A stretch of 64,000 bases of DNA, taken from positions 1 to 64,000 of the forward strand of contig NZ_JAALCR010000003.1 in NCBI RefSeq assembly GCF_011065895.1, read 5' to 3'. A program made the position numbers and the translations under genes. How positions within the stretch are numbered: position 1 is the first letter of the stretch; each line of letters opens with the position of its first letter. Below are positions 17,981 to 26,491 of the stretch, one piece after another. The notes below the pieces were generated by a model. The model was given only the letters and a program-made list of their open reading frames with translations, was not told where the DNA came from and searched no databases. Source of the stretch: Paludisphaera rhizosphaerae. GTDB taxonomy: Bacteria > Planctomycetota > Planctomycetia > Isosphaerales > Isosphaeraceae.

Positions 17981-19036
17981 TCAAGCGGTCTGCCGGCCGG
18001 TCCGACGACGCAGCGTCAGGACGCCTCCCAGACCAGCGATCATCCAGACAGCGACGGTGGCGGGTTCGGGCACGGGGGCCGCCAGGATCTGGTCGCCGTC
18101 GAGGTGAAGCTCCTCGGCCCCCAGCAAGCCCACGCTCACGCTGCTGGCGTCGACGTTCTGGAGCAGCGAGACGGCCGACGGGCTGAAGGTGGCGTTGGAG
18201 TTGGTGAGCAAGCTCCAGTTCGCGGTCCCGGCGTCGATGTAATCCCCCGTCTGGTCCGGGTGCTGGCCGATCCCAAAGGCGTGCATCAGCTCGTGAGACA
18301 CGTTGTGAGCGACGGCCCACGAGAGCTGGTCTTCGTTGCTCGCGTAGTTCAACTTGTCGATGAAGCTGAAGCCGTTGTTGCCGACGTCGGTGATCCCGAT
18401 CGCGTTGGCGTTGCCCGAGTAGGAAGCCCCGGAAACGACGCTCATCATGTGCGTGGCGGGGACGTTCGGATCGGTCGTGAAGGTGAAGTCGTTGAGGCCG
18501 CTCTGAGAGAACGTCTTCTCGACCTTCGCGAGAACGTCGCTGGTGAACTGAGACTGCTCCGCCGCGGTGGGAGTTCCGCCGAAGACGGCCGACGCGGCCG
18601 GGCTCTTGAACCAGGGCTGCGGATTGCCCGAGGCCAGGTCAGAGGCCTCGGCGTAGGGGCCGGAGCCCATGTTGATGAAGGCGTCGACCTTGTTCGAGGC
18701 CGTCGTCGTGGGCGTCACCTGGGTCGCATAGGTGGCGGACGTGGTCGCAGCCTGGACCGTCGGGGCCACGCTCACGGCGGCGGGGGTCGCCGACTTCGCG
18801 ACCGGAACCGAGACCGTCGTGGGGGTCGGCACGCCGTACCAGCTCGAGTTGATGTTCGTAATCGAGTTCGACGATGTCGTCGGAGCGTAGATGTTGCCCG
18901 CGTTGTTGAGCTGGTTGGCGTACCACGCGGTCAAACTGGCCTGTGAATCGAACCAGGACAAAGGCGCCGCCCCTGCGTATCCGCCCAGAGCGACCCAGGC
19001 GGCGAAGCCACCTGCCAGCGTCCTGATTCGGGCCAT
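17981..19036 (-). CDS. Secreted metzincin-like protease with PEP-CTERM sorting signal
   Basis: This 351-residue protein has a signal peptide (MARIRTLAGGFAAWVALGGYAGAA). A Ser/Thr/Ala-rich linker with TPTTTAS-type runs covers residues 50-115. The catalytic zinc motif HELMHAFGIGQH (HExxHxxGxxH) lies in the second half. The C-terminal exosortase signal is VPEPATVAVWMIAGLGG, a hydrophobic helix, then RRRTGR. After export it should be processed by exosortase and tethered to the surface or matrix. The Met-turn of metzincins was not identified. It stands alone on its strand, with a 708-bp upstream gap that must hold its promoter. The protease activity is strongly suggested; the substrate is unknown. 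Confidence 0.82.
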   Translation of the reverse strand: MARIRTLAGGFAAWVALGGYAGAAPLSWFDSQASLTAWYANQLNNAGNIYAPTTSSNSITNINSSWYGVPTPTTVSVPVAKSATPAAVSVAPTVQAATTSATYATQVTPTTTASNKVDAFINMGSGPYAEASDLASGNPQPWFKSPAASAVFGGTPTAAEQSQFTSDVLAKVEKTFSQSGLNDFTFTTDPNVPATHMMSVVSGASYSGNANAIGITDVGNNGFSFIDKLNYASNEDQLSWAVAHNVSHELMHAFGIGQHPDQTGDYIDAGTANWSLLTNSNATFSPSAVSLLQNVDASSVSVGLLGAEELHLDGDQILAAPVPEPATVAVWMIAGLGGVLTLRRRTGRQTA

Positions 19037-19744
19037 ACAAACCTCCCTGTGACTGCTTGCGGACCGTCGTCCATGAACGGCCCGTCGGCATGCGAGTGGT
19101 TGGAGAGTTCGCCGCCACCGTCGATCGGCTACTTCGGACTTCGCGGGTGCCGTTTGGCGAGAGTCGACCCGCGAGGCGACAGCGTCCCGCGGCTCGGCTT
19201 GGCTTTGAGGCGGTCCTCTTACTTAGCAACCCGGGCGCCAAAACCTCCAACCGATGGACGCTACGCCCCGAAACGCACGTCGCGACGCCCACGGTCACAA
19301 CGCAAACAATTCCATAGCATGGCTTTACGAAGATATTGCATTTTCAAGCCCGTTGTCGCTTCCACAGATCGCGATGGTCATCGAAAGACAACCGGCGCGA
19401 ACTTCTTACAAAACGCCTGTAATTCGGATAATCAGAGCCATCGCAACAACCGCCCTAACCGCGACTCATGAAGGCGTCTCAAGAAAAACGAAAGCGGTAT
19501 CCTCACAACGACTTAGCCCTGACGGACCGACGCCGGGAATGGGCGTTACGGCGCGCCAATTGCGGATCGCCGTGAGGAGGCGAGATTGGAGTCTGGCGAT
19601 GTCGCCAGGAAGGAGAGGATTCGGTCGTTGGACCGGCGTCGAGGAAGGTGGATTTGAGGGGATCTGGCGAGGAGTGGAACCCGTCGTCATCGACGGGCGG
19701 AGGGCGATGCGGGCGGCGTCGCCCGCGGGGCTGATTCAGCGAGG
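19037..19744. other. Intergenic stretch without a convincing gene
   Basis: The half next to the metzincin is AT-richer (19300-19470) and presumably carries its promoter on the minus strand, but no well-spaced box pair could be fixed. The rest, up to the acyl carrier protein stop, reads as GC-rich non-coding DNA on both strands. Confidence 0.45.
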
Positions 19745-20023
19745 TCAGGCTGCTGCGCGGGATTCGCGGTGAAGGACGCGGGCGACGTCGCCGACGGACT
19801 TCATCTCGGCGACCTCGTCGAGATCGATGCTCACGCCGTGGCGGTCTTCGATCAGCATGATGACCCGGACCATGTCCAGCGAGTCCAGGGCCAACTCCTC
19901 CAGCAGGAGCGTGTCGGCCTGGATGACCTTGGTCCTCGCCTTCTCAGACACCGAGCGGATGAGGTCAACGACGAGAGGCAGCACGCCCTCGACGTCGTTC
20001 GCGTTGGTCGGTGACGAGATCAT
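19745..20023 (-). CDS. Acyl carrier protein
   Basis: This 92-residue acidic protein has the phosphopantetheine attachment motif ELALDSLDMVRVIMLIED (Ser48). The pattern of helices matches fatty-acid-type ACPs, with DVARVLHRESRAAA as the last helix. It would carry acyl chains as thioesters in the cytoplasm. AAGGAG precedes the ATG at the right distance. A KAS II-like synthase is encoded 1.6 kb away on the other strand, but no other fatty-acid synthesis genes are present. This may therefore be a specialised second ACP rather than the main AcpP. Confidence 0.88.
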   Translation of the reverse strand: MISSPTNANDVEGVLPLVVDLIRSVSEKARTKVIQADTLLLEELALDSLDMVRVIMLIEDRHGVSIDLDEVAEMKSVGDVARVLHRESRAAA

Positions 20024-20366
20024 GAGAGGACTCCTTGTCCACGAAAGAAACGGGTCGCGACGCCCATGACGACCCCGATGAGGCGTCGTTCTTTATCGGC
20101 GCTCATCCAGGGAGATCTTGAGTTCCACGGGGTTCACCTCGCTCGATCGCCGCCTGCCGCCTTTGCCTCGATGCAGGTGACGATGCAGAACTCTCTTGGG
20201 TGCAGGCAGGGCCTTGTTGAACATCTTCGACCATCGTCCTAAGATCTACGGGGGTGTCCGCGTGACGAGCCCGGCGTTTGATCGCGCCGGTCGGAGGCAA
20301 CGACGCCCCGTGACGTCGGCTTCGACGTCCTCGTCCGCATCCTTCCTGATCCTAGGAGCTTGCTCG
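20024..20366. other. Intergenic gap between the acyl carrier protein and lipoprotein genes
   Basis: No gene is visible. It carries the 5' ends of two divergent genes and the promoter candidate at 20217-20245. A frame entering the lipoprotein gene from about 20196 is Arg-rich and shows no sign of being translated. Confidence 0.5.
20217..20245 (+). promoter_or_regulatory. Possible promoter of the small lipoprotein gene
   Basis: TTGAAC at 20217-20222, a 17-bp spacer and TAAGAT at 20240-20245. Each box matches its consensus at four of six positions. The predicted transcript would begin about 115 nt before the ATG. Confidence 0.4.
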
Positions 20367-20591
20367 ATGAAGATGGGTATCAAGGCCCTGCTGTCCGCCC
20401 CCGTCCTGGGGATCTCCCTGGCCGTCGTCGGTTGCAATCCGGAAGAGGCTCCCCCGCCGACCACCCCGCCGCCGGCCGCCACCGCTCCGGGTGCCCCGGG
20501 CGAGGCCCCCAAGGAAGCCGCCCCGAGCGCCGAGGCTCCGAAGGAGGCTCCGGCCGTCGAGCCGGCCAAGGAAGCCCCCAAGGCTCCTTGA
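20367..20591 (+). CDS. Small Pro/Ala/Glu-rich lipoprotein
   Basis: This is a 74-residue protein. MKMGIKALLSAPVLGISLAVVGC is a lipoprotein signal with lipobox AVVGC (modified Cys23). The mature part consists of low-complexity repeats of APKEA and PPP, ending EAPKAP. Such tails usually span the periplasm or cover the surface. AGGAG lies 9 nt before the ATG at 20367. A strong intrinsic terminator follows 33 bp downstream, so this is a monocistronic unit. No function can be named. Confidence 0.75.
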   Translation: MKMGIKALLSAPVLGISLAVVGCNPEEAPPPTTPPPAATAPGAPGEAPKEAAPSAEAPKEAPAVEPAKEAPKAP

Positions 20592-20623
20592 TCGACTCGG
20601 CCGAGTCCGGCCGTAATCTTCAG

Positions 20624-20655
20624 GCGTTCGGGGTCTCCCCCGAACGCCTTTTTTC
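20624..20655 (+). terminator. Intrinsic terminator of the lipoprotein gene
   Basis: A perfect 11-bp stem, GGCGTTCGGGG (20624-20634) with CCCCGAACGCC (20639-20649), encloses a 4-nt loop and is followed by six T residues at 20650-20655. This is the clearest rho-independent terminator in the window. Confidence 0.92.
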
Positions 20656-20666
20656 GTTCCCGCCGC

Positions 20667-21515
20667 TCAGCCCAGGACCGCCGGCGTCTCCAGCGTTCCC
20701 AGCCCTTCGATGTCGATTCGAACCACGTCGCCGGATTCCAGCGTGAAGTCGTCCGGGGGGACGATCCCTGTCCCCGTGAGCAGGATGACGCCGTCAGGGA
20801 AGGTTTGGTCGCGTCCAAGCCAGGCGACGAGATCCTCGAACCGCCTTGCCATCCGGGCCGTCGACGTCTCGCCCTCAAATATGCGCGAGCCCCCGCGAAC
20901 GATCTCCAGCCGGATCGAGCGATCGCGGAAGTCGTCGGCCGTCGCGAGCAGAATCCCCGGCCCCAGCGCGCAGCAGCCGTCGTAAACCTTGGCCTGCGGC
21001 AGATAAAGCGGATTCTCCCCCTCGATGTCGCGCGAGCTGACGTCGTCGCCGATCGTGAAGCCGACGATCCGCATTCGCGACGAGACCACGAGCGCCAGCT
21101 CCGGCTCCGGGACCGTCCAGCGAGCGTCGCGCCGGATTCGGATCGACTCGCCCGGGCCGACGACTCGGTGGGGGGTCGCCTTGAAGAAGAGTTCCGGGCG
21201 CTCGGCGCGATAGACGAGGTCGTAGAAGGTCGCCGCCCGCTCCGATTCTTCCTCGCGGGCCTTCTTGCTCCGCTCGTAGGTGACTCCCGCTCCCCAAACT
21301 TCCTGGCGGTCGATCGGCGCGAGGAGTCGGACGGTGGCGAGCGGAAGGCGCTCGGCGCCGGCGGAAAGGCCGCGAACGGCGGAGGCCGGATCGTCGTCGT
21401 GGAGCAGCGTCGAGAGCCGAAGCTCCCCCGAACCGAGGGCGACGACCTCGTCTCCCTCGAACAGACCGACGCGCGGGGTCGGATCCGCGCCGAGTGCATA
21501 TTTCACGAGCCGCAT
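20667..21515 (-). CDS. Fumarylacetoacetate hydrolase (FAH) family protein
   Basis: This 282-residue protein has the C-terminal FAH fold. EPELALVVSS carries the metal-binding Glu-x-Glu. GFTIGDDVSSRDIEGENPLYLPQAK contains the conserved Asp and Lys, and GTGIVPPDDFTLESGDVV is the usual end block. Members hydrolyse or dehydrate 2,4-diketo acids or sugar acids (for example 2-keto-3-deoxy-arabonate dehydratase); the specificity is not determined here. The ATG at 21515 is preceded by a GTG at 21518, and AGGAGA lies upstream of both. It is divergent from the KAS II-like gene with a 139-bp gap. Confidence 0.85.
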   Translation of the reverse strand: MRLVKYALGADPTPRVGLFEGDEVVALGSGELRLSTLLHDDDPASAVRGLSAGAERLPLATVRLLAPIDRQEVWGAGVTYERSKKAREEESERAATFYDLVYRAERPELFFKATPHRVVGPGESIRIRRDARWTVPEPELALVVSSRMRIVGFTIGDDVSSRDIEGENPLYLPQAKVYDGCCALGPGILLATADDFRDRSIRLEIVRGGSRIFEGETSTARMARRFEDLVAWLGRDQTFPDGVILLTGTGIVPPDDFTLESGDVVRIDIEGLGTLETPAVLG

Positions 21516-21654
21516 CACGGGTTTCTCCTGGCCGAGGAAGAGGCGAGAGCGATCGACTTGCAGGCGACGCCGTCATCATACGATCATCGGAGGAGAGAAA
21601 TCAGCAGGCGGGCCGCCCGGTCAGCGAGGCGGCATTCGAGGGAGCGAGGCGACG

Positions 21655-22914
21655 ATGGCGGAATCGGTCTTCGTGGTGGGTCACGGCGCGGTCACCTGCC
21701 TGGGCATGGACATGGACTCGACCTGGAAGGGGCTCGTCGCCGGCAAGTCCGGCATCGGCCGCCACGCGTCGCTCGACCGCGACCAGTATCTCCAGGACGT
21801 CGCCGGCCTGGTTGAAGGGCTTGAGGCCGCCGTGAAGGCCGAGGACCGCGAGTTCGCCCGGCTCTCCGCCCGATTCCTCGGCCTAGGTTTGACGTCCGCC
21901 CGCGCCGCCTGGGCCGACGCCGGGCTCGACCGCGTCGAGGACCGGATCGACCGCGACCGCGTGGCCGTGGCGGTCGGCTCGGCCTTTGGCGGCATGGACT
22001 TCCTGGAGACCCAGCAGGCCCGGATGCGCAAGCGGCAGGACCTCTCGGTGAGCCCGTTCCTGGTCCCCGGCCTGCTCATCAATCAGGTCGGCGGCCAGAT
22101 CTCGCAGCAGCTCAAGCTGTACGGGCCGGGAGTCGGCCCGGCCAACGCCTGCGCCTCGGGCGGTCACGCGATCATACTGGGGGCGATGATGATCAAGGCG
22201 GGCGACGCCGACCTCGCCGTCTGCGGCGCGGCCGAGAGCGCCTTCACCCCGGCGATCGTCAACGGCTTCTACACCATGAAGGCCCTGTTCGGCGCCCGCC
22301 CCGGCGATCGCGCCGAGGTCGATCCCTCCCAGGCCAGCCGCCCCTTCAGCCGCGACCGCGCCGGTTTCGTGATGTCGGAAGGGGCCGGGATCGTCGTTCT
22401 GGCCTCGGGAAGGGCCGTCGAGCGGCTGGGCCTGAAGCCCCAGGCCGAACTCGCCGGCTATGCGATGAACTCCGACGGCCACCACATGTCGACCCCCAGC
22501 CCCGACCGCATCCAGCGCTGCGTCTCCCTGGCCCTGGAAAAAGCGGGCGTCGCCCCGGACGAGGTCGACTACTACAACGCCCACGGCACCAGCACCACGA
22601 TCAACGACCAGGTCGAGACGGCCGTCCTCAAACGAGTTTTCGGCGACCGCGCGCGATCCCTGCCCGTCAGTTCAATCAAGGGAGCGGTCGGCCACACGCT
22701 CGGCGCAGCCTCGGCCGTGGAAGCCGCCGCCTGCATCCGGACGCTGCGCGACCAGACGCTCCCCCCCACCGTGAACTACATCCCCGACCCAGAGCTGGAT
22801 CTCGACTACGTCCCGAACGAAGCCCGTCCCGCCCGCGTCGAAACGCTGATGAGCGCCTCCTTCGGCTTCGGCGGAACGAACAACGTGCTGGTGATGCGTC
22901 CGCCTCGCGGCTGA
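21655..22914 (+). CDS. Beta-ketoacyl-ACP synthase II-like (FabF family)
   Basis: This 419-residue protein has the full KAS catalytic set: Cys166 in GPANACASGG, His310 in YNAHGTSTTIND, and Lys342/His347 in SIKGAVGHTLGAA, plus the SFGFGGTNNVL end block. It condenses malonyl-ACP with acyl-ACP in the cytoplasm. The ATG at 21655 follows GGGAGCGAGG and gives a normal FabF N-terminus (MAESVFVVGHGAVTCLG); extensions upstream are Arg-rich. The lack of fabD/fabG/fabH neighbours and the nearby acyl carrier protein suggest a specialised lipid or polyketide role, but a main fatty-acid role cannot be excluded. Confidence 0.88.
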   Translation: MAESVFVVGHGAVTCLGMDMDSTWKGLVAGKSGIGRHASLDRDQYLQDVAGLVEGLEAAVKAEDREFARLSARFLGLGLTSARAAWADAGLDRVEDRIDRDRVAVAVGSAFGGMDFLETQQARMRKRQDLSVSPFLVPGLLINQVGGQISQQLKLYGPGVGPANACASGGHAIILGAMMIKAGDADLAVCGAAESAFTPAIVNGFYTMKALFGARPGDRAEVDPSQASRPFSRDRAGFVMSEGAGIVVLASGRAVERLGLKPQAELAGYAMNSDGHHMSTPSPDRIQRCVSLALEKAGVAPDEVDYYNAHGTSTTINDQVETAVLKRVFGDRARSLPVSSIKGAVGHTLGAASAVEAAACIRTLRDQTLPPTVNYIPDPELDLDYVPNEARPARVETLMSASFGFGGTNNVLVMRPPRG

Positions 22915-23071
22915 CGTCTCCTCAGGAGAACCGATCGAGGGCGATCAGCACTGCTGGAAATCCCCTAGATTTCCTGGATTTCCCTGAGATCTAGGAACCA
23001 GCCCTTTTCCGGGAACGGCCCCTTTCCGAGCCCCGTGGAATGTAGAGCCAGGATGAGCAGCATGAAGGACT

Positions 23072-25174
23072 CTACCGTTTGTCCAAAAAAAACTGAGTGT
23101 TGAGTTGCTCGATTTCCTGAGGACTATATTCACTCCCATCGGCCTTTTTCAGGTCCGCCATAATCGCCAACAAGTATAGGTTTGTGAAATCGAGTGATGC
23201 TGCTTGCCAATTTGAATAGTGAGAATCGGTCATTTTCGCCAAATCGCCCTTCGCCTCAGCCATAAATTTTATCATCTCTTCGGTTGTTATCTTTGCTTTT
23301 GTCTCACATTCCGCCATTTTGTGCGGCCCAAACATCGAATCGATGTAATCGGAAGGAGTAACATTGTAAAGCCGCTTTCCATAAGCAGCTTTATTTTGGA
23401 CTAAATGGCTATATTTAACCATAGCATTCAGGAGATTTACATCTTGTAGCTCTGCATCCCGAATGAGAATTAAAACGAAATCAACGGTCTTCTTCATTGA
23501 TTGCAGAACTTCTTTTGGGACATCCTTTAGCTTCCTGGTGTCCACACCTATGGATGATTCTAGTGGACCTGGGTTTAATTGTTCGTCAAGAATTGTTTCC
23601 CACAACTGAAAAAGAGACTTGAATCGTTGGTATGCCAGGTCTTTATCAGCTCCTTGGAGAGCGGTTTCGTGTCGACCAAGCAACTGCCCTTCAGCCAAGC
23701 TCTTTAGCATTTCCTGAATTTCCGAAGTCTTGGGCGTGTCAACGTTGATGTGAACACCGCCGCTGATATTCCCTTGATTGTTGTCCACTTTAATGTTGAC
23801 TCCGCCATTCGGCTTCAATGTCTCGGACGTATCTTTAGCAGGGGAAGTTTGAGAGTTCGCGGCGTTGGTGACAGGAGAGCTTGCGGGGTGGATGGGGGCC
23901 GGCGATACGATGGCTTCCGGCCAGTACCGAGATACACTCAAAGCCAAGAAGACCGCTACAGCTAATATCGAGATAATCGAAAGCCACTTAGCGGCCGCCA
24001 TGGCCGCCAGAGAATCTACTTGTTCGGGGAGAAGCTGAATCGTCTGGCCCACCGCCGGTTCCCAATCGAATGGCGGTGGGCCTATCGAGGGTCCCGTCGT
24101 TCCTTGATGGCCTCCTTCTTTCTTTATGAGGTGCCCGAGGCCCGCCGCCCTCAGTTGATCCTGGTTCTCCGGCTCGTTCCAAAACGCAAGCAGGGAGGAC
24201 GTCAGGACGCCGCGATTCTGACGCTCCAAGCCGTAGTGGTGGAGGGCACAGACCTCCAGTTTCTGCGTCAGGCAGGGAGAACCGGAGGACCCAGGTTCGG
24301 TGTTCACGGTGTAAGTGACGCGGTTCGGCTCCCACTGTTTTCGCTGGGTCACCGAGCCGAAAGCCAGCTTCATAGGCTCGGCTTCGGGGTGCTGCAGGAT
24401 GAGAATCGGTTCATAATCCTCGAATTCATGGGCGACGGGGGTGACGAATCCGCGAGGCTTCCCATCAACAAGCTCATCCCCTGGTCGACCTTCGCTGCTA
24501 TCAAGCTTGAGGAGGGCGAAATCGAGTCGGCCCATCGGGCTGCGAAGGATTCCAAATTCCTTCGCAAGCCTGTATTCCTTGCCACTCGCGACCCCCTTAG
24601 AGGTCTCTACGTAATCGAATCGAACTTTCACCTCTGTAGCTCTGTCTGGCTGGTCCCAGAAACCTGACCGACCGTCGAGACCGCTTGCGACGTGGTCGTT
24701 CGTTAGCACCACATCCGACCCAATAAGGAAGCCGGTTCCGTATCCCGTAGGGCTCTCAATCCGGCAGACCACTCGCGTCAGGACGTCAAGCTCGCCCAGC
24801 CACTTCCGGACGTCCTCGAAACTGACGTTCTGGAATAGTTTCCCTTCGGGGTAGCCGAGCTCGGTTTTGGCCGAGGCGGGAAGGAGCCGGGGGAGGAAAT
24901 CGAAGTAGCTCCCAACGAATTCGGCGACTTCCGCCAACTCAGGGTTTTCCGGAGCCTCCTTGGCCGCCGCTTTCAGAAGTTTCGTGAGCTGGTTTCGCCC
25001 GGTGGCATCTTTGAGCAAAGTCTGGATGCGATATTCATACGTCCCTTGGTAGTCGGCGAAGTCTATACCTATGTTGGCGTTCGACACGACGAGGTCGAGT
25101 CCGTTCGACGCCGCCGGAAACGCTTCCTTCAAGGCATCCCGGAACTTCTTAAGGTCTTCGCCACTGAATTTCAT
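23072..25174 (-). CDS. EAD1-like domain + trypsin-like serine protease + membrane anchor (conflict-system type)
   Basis: This is a 700-residue protein. Residues 1-95 (MKFSGEDLKKFRDALKEAFP onward) match the helical effector-associated domain EAD1, used to recruit effectors to matching EAD proteins in bacterial conflict systems. Residues 130-350 are a trypsin-like protease: His161 in VLTNDHVAS, Asp218 in RLDFALLKL, Ser297 in EPGSSGSP. A membrane helix lies at about residues 397-415. A glycine/asparagine beta segment (GGVNIKVDNNQGNISGGVHI) and a 230-residue helical C-terminus of unknown fold follow. The 3' half of the gene is clearly AT-richer than its surroundings, suggesting acquisition by transfer. 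No partner EAD or NTPase gene is in the window. Confidence 0.8.
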   Translation of the reverse strand: MKFSGEDLKKFRDALKEAFPAASNGLDLVVSNANIGIDFADYQGTYEYRIQTLLKDATGRNQLTKLLKAAAKEAPENPELAEVAEFVGSYFDFLPRLLPASAKTELGYPEGKLFQNVSFEDVRKWLGELDVLTRVVCRIESPTGYGTGFLIGSDVVLTNDHVASGLDGRSGFWDQPDRATEVKVRFDYVETSKGVASGKEYRLAKEFGILRSPMGRLDFALLKLDSSEGRPGDELVDGKPRGFVTPVAHEFEDYEPILILQHPEAEPMKLAFGSVTQRKQWEPNRVTYTVNTEPGSSGSPCLTQKLEVCALHHYGLERQNRGVLTSSLLAFWNEPENQDQLRAAGLGHLIKKEGGHQGTTGPSIGPPPFDWEPAVGQTIQLLPEQVDSLAAMAAAKWLSIISILAVAVFLALSVSRYWPEAIVSPAPIHPASSPVTNAANSQTSPAKDTSETLKPNGGVNIKVDNNQGNISGGVHINVDTPKTSEIQEMLKSLAEGQLLGRHETALQGADKDLAYQRFKSLFQLWETILDEQLNPGPLESSIGVDTRKLKDVPKEVLQSMKKTVDFVLILIRDAELQDVNLLNAMVKYSHLVQNKAAYGKRLYNVTPSDYIDSMFGPHKMAECETKAKITTEEMIKFMAEAKGDLAKMTDSHYSNWQAASLDFTNLYLLAIMADLKKADGSEYSPQEIEQLNTQFFLDKR

Positions 25175-25696
25175 GGGATTTGCCAGGGCTGAAGATGATG
25201 TCCCAGGGCCAGTGGAAAGATGTGGCGGCCTCGGATTGAGTTTCGAGGTTATCCGGCGGCCGCTTGCTGGACAAGGGATCGATCCTTCGCCGGCTCCTCA
25301 AGGGCGGCCTTGAGCACCCAGGGGGGCCAAAAGGTGTCGCTCTTAAAGGGGGGCCAAAAGGTGTCGCTCTTAAGGGGGGCCAAAAGGGGGGGGCCAAAAG
25401 GTGTCGCTCTTGGGGGGCCAAAAGGGGGGGCCAAAAGGTGGGGCCAAAAGGTGTCGCTCTTAATATCGCCGGCAAGCTAGGCGAAATCGGGTGCCTTCGT
25501 CTCGTCTGATCCCTAACAGACGACGCAGTCATGCACACACGATCGAGGAGACCTTGCTCCTCAAGTACGCAAAACACTGAGAATAGACAGGAAAACAACC
25601 ACCCAGACTGCCTGCAACACCGGATTTAGAGGCCTAGCTCTCTAGGTGCAGGAGCCTTGGGGCTCTTACCGCTTCAAACCATCGGTGCGATACCGG
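25175..25696. other. Repeat-bearing intergenic region upstream of the EAD1-protease gene
   Basis: No gene is convincing here. The central part is the tandem array at 25325-25461. The flanks presumably hold the promoter of the EAD1-protease gene on the minus strand. Apparent frames over the array are simply the repeat read as Gly/Pro-rich peptide. Confidence 0.5.
25325..25461. repeat. Tandem array of a 20-bp unit, GGCCAAAAGGTGTCGCTCTT
   Basis: There are four full copies, at 25325-25344, 25352-25371, 25392-25411 and 25442-25461. At least three truncated GGCCAAAAGG copies lie between them (from about 25378, 25416 and 25429), separated by G-runs. Spacing is irregular (27, 40 and 50 bp), so it is not a CRISPR array or a fixed minisatellite. 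The unit resembles AAAAGGTGTC-type dispersed repeats that I recall from planctomycete genomes. Confidence 0.85.
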
Positions 25697-26491
25697 TCAA
25701 AGACGCCGCTTCAAGGCCTCGCCATTGACGGGGGCCTTGCTCAGCGTCGCGAAGAAGCGATCGGCCAGGTTCCTGGCGGCTTCGATGGTCTTTTTGAAGT
25801 CGCTCTCGGAGTGGCTGCTCGGCTGAATGGGCCTCGCGGCGAATTGCGTCGTCGCGTCGCCTGTGTCGAACGTCCAGGTCAGGACGTCGGTCTCGATGAG
25901 GTCCTGGTTCACTGGCCGCTTGTCGCCGAGCAGCGATCCGAGGAACGACATAACTCCGTCTTTCAGGCGCCAGTGACGGCGGACCCAGGTCATCCGGCCC
26001 GCGATTTTGTCAGACGCGCCGAGCGGCTCACCGAACCCTGAGCGGGCGAGCCATAACCTCAGCATCTGCAGGTTGTCGCGGGAGGCGGCGAAACCAGGGA
26101 AGCCGAAGTCGGCGTCAAGGCGGTAGCGAGACGCGTCGGGGTTCCTGCTCGGTTCGAGCCCGACCGCGAAAGCCAGCGGCGCGAGGTCGAACTTGATCTG
26201 GTCGTGAAGCCCCACCTCGGCGGTGAAACGCTCCTCGCCGAAGCGGCCGCCACAGTAGCCGAATGCGAGGTGTCGCCAATCGAGTTGCTCGGGGCCGACC
26301 CCGCCGACGCCCGTGCCGCCGCCACCAAAGGTGATTCCCGAATCCCCATCGGCGCTCTGCAAAGACGGCCACTGGGGAGCAGGCCGGTGTGTCGCCGCAT
26401 CGAGGAGGGTGGACACCAGGAGCGACTGCGTGGCGACGGTATGGTCTTTGAGCAGGGCGAGAATGCCTGCGGCATACTGCCTCTTCTGCAT
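25697..26491 (-). CDS. Protein of unknown function, 264 residues
   Basis: I do not recognise this protein. It reads as a genuine globular sequence: a helical start (MQKRQYAAGILALLKDH), a glycine-rich loop (GGGGTGVGGVG, about residues 56-66), a mixed middle and a helical C-terminus (KKTIEAARNLADRFFATLSKA). No signal peptide, membrane helix or catalytic motif is visible. AGGGGGC lies 6 nt before the ATG at 26491. It lies upstream of the EAD1-protease gene on the same strand, 523 bp away across the repeat array, in what looks like an accessory region. Whether it belongs with the protease is unknown. Confidence 0.55.
   Translation of the reverse strand: MQKRQYAAGILALLKDHTVATQSLLVSTLLDAATHRPAPQWPSLQSADGDSGITFGGGGTGVGGVGPEQLDWRHLAFGYCGGRFGEERFTAEVGLHDQIKFDLAPLAFAVGLEPSRNPDASRYRLDADFGFPGFAASRDNLQMLRLWLARSGFGEPLGASDKIAGRMTWVRRHWRLKDGVMSFLGSLLGDKRPVNQDLIETDVLTWTFDTGDATTQFAARPIQPSSHSESDFKKTIEAARNLADRFFATLSKAPVNGEALKRRL

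Noticed and set aside
22964-22995. Inverted repeat CCTAGAT...ATCTAGG next to the EAD1-protease gene as an island boundary
   Set aside because: Only 7 bp per arm, and no matching copy was seen at the other side of the AT-rich region.
25325-25461. CRISPR array
   Set aside because: Repeat unit is 20 bp with spacers of 7-30 bp that are themselves G-runs or truncated repeats; there are no unique spacers and no cas genes.
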